Assembly (NCBI GenBank): GCA_943736015.1
Contig: OX031059.1
Span: forward strand, 21,074,501 to 21,138,500
DNA from: Tridacna crocea
Taxonomy: Eukaryota > Mollusca > Bivalvia > Cardiida > Cardiidae
Direction of reading: 5' to 3'
DNA: 64,000 nt
Both the position numbers and the translations under genes were made by a program. Shown piece by piece: positions 50,101-59,100 of this stretch. How positions within the stretch are numbered: position 1 is the first letter of the stretch; every line of letters starts with the position of its first letter. A model generated the notes under the pieces. That model had not been told where the DNA came from, made no database searches, and saw nothing but the letters and a program-made list of their open reading frames with translations.

Positions 50101-53100
50101 ACATCAAGCAAATCCCTGGAGTCCTTCCGCCTTCTGTGCTTCAAACCAAATTCCAATCGGTCATGTATTAACGGAATTATTGAAGATTTTCTTACCTGAA
50201 GTCGGGGATTTTTTTCAAATATCGGTCATTGTTGTTGTTGTTGTGTCACGTGATTCCCCGCCGTGGTATACAAGTGAACTCCTGTGTATATATAATTTTC
50301 GGAATAACAGTTGTACTTCTATTTATATACCTACTTAATATAGGTTGACATAAGGGTCAATATTCAGCATAAGGGTCCAGATCAGGTTGAATGAAGTAGA
50401 CAATAACAAACATGTAAAATATCTGAAAAAGCCCATTTAAAGGTTCTGAGGTCAATGACTTTTGAAAAACTGTTGAAGGCTTTGTCTGAAAAAATACTGA
50501 TAACCAGCAATTTCTCCTTTTCCCACTTTCTAAGTCTTTCCTTAGCTATCATTTCATTTTGATTTGGACAAGCCTAAAATATTGTCGTTTGGCAATGAGT
50601 TAAATGTGGCAAAAATGATGGATTTTTCTTTGAAAGGGCTGAATATACTCCTGGAAAAGGAGAAAATACTTGATACCAGCATTTTCTTGTTGTTACAGAA
50701 TGCTTTTGTTAAAATGCTTGATTTTCAGATGAACAGTTAATTTGCAAAAAACCTGTTTATTTCTTTACTGATAAGTCACACCATGTCTTCTAGTTTTGTT
50801 TACAGAGTTGGAGACAAGGCCCATGAACTTGTTTAACTCTTTACCACACAATCCAGACTTCTCACAACCCTGAGAAAGAAGCCTCTTGAAAACATTGTGG
50901 GAAAAGGAGAAAATGCTTTAAATCCTTTAACTCTTTACTCCATAGATACTCCTTTCTACGCATTGCTTGTAGGAGCCTTTGGAAAACACTGTGACAAACG
51001 GTGAAATTGCTCGTCACGAGCAATTTCACCTTTTGTCACAATGTTTTCTATGCTTTCAAAAGGTCTCCTATACATATAAGAAATGGCTTCATCCATGCTG
51101 TTATTCAGGGTCAATTAGAGATACCATAGAAATGCCTTATGGGGTAAAGGGTTAACAAATTTCAAATTTTTAGCCACACTTACTTTGTCTGCTAGTGCTA
51201 TTTTGACTGGTCTACAAGTTTGTCATTTGGTAAAGAGTTAGCCCTTTGACCACCATTATAAAATTTGAATGCTGAAAAGCAGGAGATATTGCAGATGGCA
51301 AGGGTCAAGATCAGACTGCACAGAATGTGCAGACTGATCTTGGATCTATGCTGTCTGCTTGTTCAGTCATGCCTATAGATTATGTACCCGTAATTTTATT
51401 TTTTCATTTCAGACCAGCAAGGGTTATGTGGTTTTCTTTAAAGTAGATTTAGACATATCAGTCCCCAACCACCACTGTCTCTATGTAACTACAGAAGGAA
51501 GGTAGGTCACTTTTACCAAGCATTCTTTTTTTAACGACACTGAGGAAGAAGGCTTCTCAAAATATTGTCGGAAAAGGATAAGATTCTTTTTACCAAAAAA
51601 GAAAATACCCACACTAATTAAAACAAATTGTAGCAATGTTGTGACGACCTAACATATGCACTGAAGACTATGCTGGGAAAACTTCAACTTTTTGTTTTCC
51701 CTTGAATTACAGGACAACATGCAGCTGAAGCATATTGTTTTAACCCTTTACCAAATGATCCCTGGTTTTTAGGACCCTGAGATAGAAGCGTTTTGAAAAC
51801 ATTGTGGGGAAAGGAGAAAATGCTGGTAACCAGCATTTTCTCCTTTTTCCACAATGTTTTCTACCATGCTGGTAAAAAATTCAATTTTTGAGTCACATAT
51901 ATTTTGTCATCTGCAAATGCTTTCAATTTGGACAATTCTATCATTTTGTTGTTTGGTAGAGAATTAAATGTCTGTGTAAGTCACTTTCTCTCATAGTTTT
52001 GGTACCTACTAGTGCATGAAGTGAGTAAATCCATAGGAGCTTCAAATGGGAGACTGGTAATTTCATCCTAGAAACTGATATCACATCAAATTACCCCACC
52101 CACTTTTTTCAAGCATGCAGCCTTGGAAATAGGACTGTTGCGCATAATGCTGTCCTAAATGATAGCCAAAGCAGTCAAACTATTCAGCAAATTTTAGCAA
52201 AAATTCTGCATTGGCCTAAAAAAAGGCGGGTATAGAGGATGCTCCTTTATGGTGACAGATAACATGCTACATCTGTTAGGGTTGCCTTTATTTATACTGT
52301 TGATTTTTAAAACTAATGATGCAAAAGCTGAAATGCTAAAGGGCATCAAAACTAATGACTCTGTGATGAAAGGTTGCTAAATTTGCATTGTTTGAGTTTG
52401 GAAAAAGAATTATAATATATAGAATTAATTTGGCTTAAGATGCACAAAAAAGGGTAAGGGATTGTGGGTAATTTGGTTTAGCAAATTGTCAGATTTACCA
52501 GTGTTTTCTCCTTTTTGGCATTTTTGCACAATGTTATCTGACTGACTGCTTTCTCAGGGTCATGAAAACTCATCATCATTAGGTTTTGGGTTCTTGGTGA
52601 AAAGAAAGCATATGCAGACGACAATTTCAAAGTGGCTCAAATGGCGCAATTTTGCTTTGATATGGTAGAAAACTTTGTTGCAAAAGGAGATAATGCTGGT
52701 AACCAGCATTTTCTTCTTTTCCCACAATGTTTTCAAAAGGCCTCTTACTTAGCATCGCTAAAAGGTGTCATTGTGTGGCACAGGGTGAACTCTTTACCAA
52801 ACAACAAACGTTTAGACTTTTCTAAATTGAAAGCACTTGCTGACGACTCCATATACATGTCTGAACTTTACTTTAGATGAGTAGAAAACATTGTGAGAAA
52901 ATGCTGGTTACTAGCATTTTCTCCTTTTTTTATGACGTTTTTAGGGGGCTTTTTCTTAGTTTCGTTAAAACCAGGGATTGTTTGTTAAAGGGTTAAACAA
53001 ACCACAAAGTTGTACCCTTGTTCACATTTCAGATAACAAATGTGACCCAAAACTACAATTTGTCAGTTCAGAAGAGCAGAAAACATTGCAGGAAAAGGAT

Positions 53101-56100
53101 GAAATGCTTGTTACCAGAATTTTCTCATTTTCCAACGATGTTTTAAAGATTTTCCCTCCTTAGAAATGGGGACTCCGACTGTTTGGTAAAGGGTAAATAA
53201 AGCCTGAAGGCAGATGCTTTATTTAGTCCGACAAAACATGTTCTTTATGCACAGGAACATATGTTTAAAATCATGTTTGTCAGTGTTATTGCTTTTTGTA
53301 ACAATCAAATTTTATTCATTACCTGTCTACTTTGTTGGGCGGTTCTATATTCAAAGGATTTGCAGACAACAAATTGGATTTATCCCTTTACCACATCCCG
53401 ACTTTTGACGACCCTGAGACAGAAGCCTTTGAAAACACTGTGGGAAAAAGAGAAAATGCTGGTAACCAGCATTTTCTCCTTTTCCCACAATGTTTTCTCC
53501 CCCTTCCATATCAAATTTCAGTTTTTGATTCACATTTATCTTGTCGTCTGCAAATGCTTTCAACTTGGACCAGTCTAAAATTTAGTAGAGTTCAATGATG
53601 GGATTTGGAAAGGGCGTGATGTTGAAATGTTTAGAGAAAAAGAGTAAAGGGCTTATTGTAATAGAACTTAATTGTCAGGATTTTTTGGAAAGCCAACTGA
53701 GGTGACATATGTTATGGAAGTGGATAGGAGCTCTCAGTGTATGACAAAAGTGATGCAAAATAAAAAAAACTTATAAAGCTATCATATTCACACAGTCGTT
53801 TATAAATAGAATAACTGAATAGGCTGAAATGAATTAATAACAATTAATCATCACCTAATGACTATTAACACTTCACTATATTGTTACGAGTCAGGCGTAA
53901 CTAGAAAGAAGAAGCCAGCAACAAACGATAACAATTAACAGAATTTATTAACAAAAATATCAAATAGACAGTGACAATATTACAATAGTACAAAACAATA
54001 CCTTAGACGTTAAATTCAAAAGACAAATTATTCCAGTCTTAATTCCAATCTGATCCTGATCCAAACTGAATGTAATCCAAACACACGAAGTAATCCTCAC
54101 TTTAGTCTAGTCTGATCCGAATCCAAACTGAATGTAATCCAAGCACTAATTAGGACACAAACACAAAAAAATCCCCACTGTAGTCTGGCAATCATGTATT
54201 AACTAGTGAACACTGAGATGTAAAAAGCTTTTCCTTTTATAATAACAGAGAAACTTCCAGAAAATTCATGTTAAAATCAGTTGCATAATTTCTAGTAATG
54301 AGATTGTAAAAAGGCCTGGAAACTTCCAGCACAATATTCCACAAGAGAGAATCCAGTTCTAAAAATAGTAACAGGGGAAAACCATTCAAAAATAGATACA
54401 CACATGAACAAAGCTAGGAATAACTGGGTATGTACATAACACTTCCCCCCTTGAAAAGAAAAAGAAAGGTTTATGAAATAAATCTTTCTTTTTTGCAATA
54501 TTATTTATATACATGTATATGATACTTTATCTGAAGTATACATAGGAAATGACAAACTCAAATATTAATTATTTCAGACTAATGAAAATAATCAAGGTAA
54601 TGAAATTACAATTTGAAAATCCAGTTTGAACTTGATTTAGGGAAAATGATCACTTGAATTTTAAACTCTTGAAAGAGCATCTGGTATAATGTTATCTTTC
54701 CCTTTTATGTGTCTTATTTCAAGATTAAACTCTTGAAGCAATAAACTCCACCTCAGTAATCTTTGATTCTTATTCTTAAGTTTGTGTAGAAAACTTAAAG
54801 GGTTATGATCACTGAATACAACAATTGGTGAAGTTGAAGAGGTTAAATAAACTTCAAACTGCTGGATTGCCAGAATTAAGGCAAGACACTCTTTTTCTAT
54901 GGTAGAGTAATTTTTCTGATGTTTGTTAAATTTCTTAGAAAAGTAACAAACTGGGTGATCAATACCATTATTATCTTCTTGTAAAAGAACAGCACCAATA
55001 CCAACATCACTTGCATCAACAGCTAATTTGAAACATTTGTCAAAATCAGGTGCCAAGAGAACTGGTGCGCTCTTTAGTATGGCTTTTAGATGATCAAATG
55101 CACCTTGACACGGAATCATTCCATTTGAACTTTGTGCTTTTCTTAAGTAAATTTGTTAAAGGTTCAGCAATACCTGAGAAATTTTTACAGAATTTCCTGT
55201 AGTAGCCAGCCATACCAAGAAATCGCATCAGCTGTCTTTTACATTTAGGCACAGGAAACTCAGAGATAGCATTGACTTTAGCTTCTAACGGTTTAACTTG
55301 ACCCTGTCCCACAAGATGTCCTAGAAATGTTACAGTAGCATGACAAAATTCAGTTTTTGCAAGATTCACAGTCAGTTTCGCTTTACTGAGTCTGTCGAAG
55401 AACTTCCTGATTCTTTGAAGGTGGTCACTCCAACTGTCTGAGTAGATGATGACGTCGTCAATATATGCATCACAGCCATCTAATCCACATATAACATTGT
55501 TTATAAGCCGCTGAAACGTTGCAGGAGAATTTTTCATCCCAAACGGCATAACTTTGTATTGGTACAGACCGTTTGGAGTAGCAAAGGCTGATACTTCTTT
55601 TGCTCTATCAGTCAGTGGAACTTGCCAGAATCCTTTTAGCAGGTCAAATTTGGTGACATATTTAGAATTTCCAACTTTGTCAATACAGTCATCAATTCTT
55701 GGTATTGGAAAAGAGTCTGCTTTTGTCACAGAGTTCACTTTACGATAGTCAGTACACATTCTATAAGTTCCATTTGTTTTGGGTACTAATATACATGGTG
55801 AACTGTAATTACTCTGGCTAGGCTCAATAAAGTCATTTTCCAGTAAGTATTTTACTTCATCTTTGAGGTATTTCTGTTTCAAAGGATTCATTCTATATGG
55901 ATGTTGCTTTATTGGTTTAGAATCTTCCACAATGACATCATGATAGATTTTATCAGTTCTTGTGGGGATATCAGGAAATAAATGTTCATATTCATGTATC
56001 AACTGTTTCAGCTCTTCCTGCTGTGATGGTTCCAAGTGTGAAAGTTTGTTGTCAAGGTTTCTCAAAATATCAGAATTCTCAAGTTTAGATGGACCAGGAT

Positions 56101-59100
56101 CAGATTTATCAATAAAGTCCAAATTTACTTCAAGATCAGATACATTTGATTCTTGTGGGACAATGTTTACAACTGTAATTGGTTTTGAAATGGAGCTATC
56201 TCTGTCAAAGTATTCCTTTAACATATTTATATGACACATTTGTTTGTTTTTACGCCTTCCTGGAGTATTAATTACATAGTTTAAATCACTTGTTTTCTTG
56301 TCAATAGTGTAGGGTCCAAAATATCTTGCCTGTAGAGGTCTGCCAGGTATTGGCAAAAGAGCAAGGACTTTGTCACCAGGTTTAAATTTTCTATTAATAA
56401 CATGGTTGTCATATCTTGCTTTCATTTTGCCCTGAGACGTTTTAAGATTAGACCTAGCAACCTCACATGCCCTAGACAGTCTATTTCTGAAGTCAGAAAC
56501 ATACTGCAGTAAATTCAAAGGTGTTTCATCATTTGAGAGAAATTTCTCTTTCAAAAGTTTTAAAGGTCCACGAACAGAATGGCCAAAAACTAATTCAAAA
56601 GGACTGAAACCAAGAGATTCTTGTACAGATTCTCTGGCTGCAAATAGTAACAAATGGATGCCTTCATCCCAATCTTTTTCAGTGTCAAAGCAATATGACC
56701 TTATCATATTTTTTAATGTCTGGTGAAATCTTTCTAAAGCACCTTGACTTTCAGGGTGATAAGCAGATGACCTGTATTGCTTGATTCCTAATTCATGCAT
56801 AACCTGTTGGAATATACCAGACATAAAATTTGACCCTTGATCAGACTGAACTGATTTTGGAAGACCAACAAATGTGAAAAATTTTATAAGAGCTTTGACT
56901 ATTGACTTTGTTTTTATGTTCCTTAAGGGAATAGCTTCAGGAAAACGTGTAGAAGTACACATAATTGTTAAGAGATACTCATTTCCTAACTTGGTTCGAG
57001 GTAAAGGACCAACACAATCTATAAGTATCCTACTGAAAGGTTCATCAAAAGCAGGAATAGGTTGTAATTGAGCTTTGGGAATGGTTTGGTTGGGTTTACC
57101 TACCATTTGACATGTATGGCAAGTTTTACAATATTTAGAGACATCTGATTTGAGACCAGGCCAATAAAAATGATTAATAATTTTGTGATAGGTCTTGTTT
57201 ATACCTAGGTGACCTGACATAGGACTTTCATGGGCTATACTTAGTATTTCATGACGATATGACTTTGGAACCACAATTTGGTGGTAAACAGCCCATTCAT
57301 CATCAGCTTGGACATCAAATGGTCGCCATTTTCTCATAAGAATCCCATTCTTTATATAGTAACAGATTGGGACCTCTGAAATTTCATCTTCAGGTAAAGC
57401 CCTAAAAATTAATTTTGAAATCTCAGGATCAGCTTGCTGTTCCTGGATAAGCTGTGACTTTGACAGCGTGTCATGACCTTGGTCAATAGACCGCGGTGGT
57501 GAATGACAAGACATTGACAAGTCTGTCTGATTATCAGACAAACTGGGATCAAGAGACTTTTTAATCTCATTATTAAAATATTGACTGATAAAGGTATCCG
57601 TCAAGTCAATGTCAGAGTTTGAGTTTTTCAAAATGGCCTTTTTAGCCATAGCTCGGGTAACTGCACAAGAAGGATACAAGTCAGGAATTTCCTGCTCGAT
57701 AGGGTCATCTGTTTGACCTATATTTGGTGTGTCAGTTACAAGTGGATTAACCACAACCTTATCTCCAGCTAAGTCATTGCCTAGCAGTAAATGGACACCT
57801 TTAAATGGTAAGGAAGGTTTAATACCAATAACCACAGGCCCAGTAACCAAATCTGATGACAAATTAACATGATGGAGAGGGATATTAACAGTTCCACACT
57901 CTACACCCTGAATAAGGACACTAGTACCGGAAGAAGTCTTCTCAGAAAAAGGCAGTATATCTGCTAAAATAAGAGATTGAGAAGCTCCTGTGTCTCTTAA
58001 AATTTTAATAGGGGTAGGTGGGCAATTATCACCTGAAAGTGATACAAAACCATTCAACATAAATGGTTCAAAAATCTCCATAGTAGAATCAGACTTGGGT
58101 TTTGTGACTATGTCAATTGTATTGGTTTTAATAGAAGACTGTGGCCATGGTCTAAGAGTGGTGAGCCCTGTTGGTTTGGCTTCATCACTTTTTAACTTCC
58201 TTTTTAATTTCAAACATTCAGAAACAAGGTGACCAGGTTTCTTACAATAGTTACAAGTGGGTCGAGATAAGGGATATTGACTTTTGGTTTCACTAGTAGA
58301 ATTGGGTTTGGGTGTATTGGATTGACTGGGCATGCCAGATGAATTACCAGACATAAATTTATTTTGGGGATGTGAGGAAGTAGGTTTGGGTTTATTAATA
58401 AAAGAAACTTTATGTGTAAGGTAGTAATCATCAGCCAGACGAGCTGCTTCTTCTAAAGTTTCAACTTGTTTTTCGTCTAAGAATGTTTTAACATCAAATT
58501 GAATACAACGTTTGAATTCTTCAACTAACATAAGTTGTCTTAGTTTATCATAATTTTGGTCTACTTTCTTAGAACAGCACCATCTATCAAATAACTGTTC
58601 TTTGTTCCTAGCAAATTCAACATGAGTCTGGTTAGAATCTTTTTTACAATTTCTAAATTTTTGTCTATATGCTTCTGGGACCAGCTCATAACCTTTGAGA
58701 ATAAGTTCTTTAACAGTCTCATAATGATGACATTGTTCAACACCTAGTTGTGTATAAATTTCACGAGCTTTGCCTATCAAAACACTTTGCAGAAGCAAAG
58801 TCCAGTGCTCTTTTGGCCAATTTAAGTTTTCTGCAACTTTTTCAAAGTGTAGGAAGTATTTATCAACTTCTTTTTCCTGAAATGGAGGAACAAGCCTAAT
58901 ATGTTTTGTAACATCAAAATTGTATTCAATCTTTTGCTTCGGCTGATTTGCTCTTTCTTGCATTTCTATTTCCCTCATTCTTAATTGAAATTCTCTCTCC
59001 TTCTCTCTCTCTTCCCTTTCCCTTTCTTCTCTTTCCCTTTCTCTTTCTTCTCTCTCCCTTTCTCTTTCCCTTTCTCTTTCTTCTCTCTCCCTTTCTCTTT

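Noticed and set aside
49801-50338. Two similar ~100-codon frames on opposite strands
   Set aside because: They are translations of the two arms of one inverted repeat, with low-complexity VVVVV from CAACAA repeats; no gene.
4535-51155. CRISPR array or bacterial origin suggested by many palindromic repeats
   Set aside because: Repeats are dispersed transposons with target duplications in a spliced eukaryotic locus.
54453-54660. Envelope gene after RNase H
   Set aside because: Only about 200 bp separate RNase H from the purine tract and no frame there is open.
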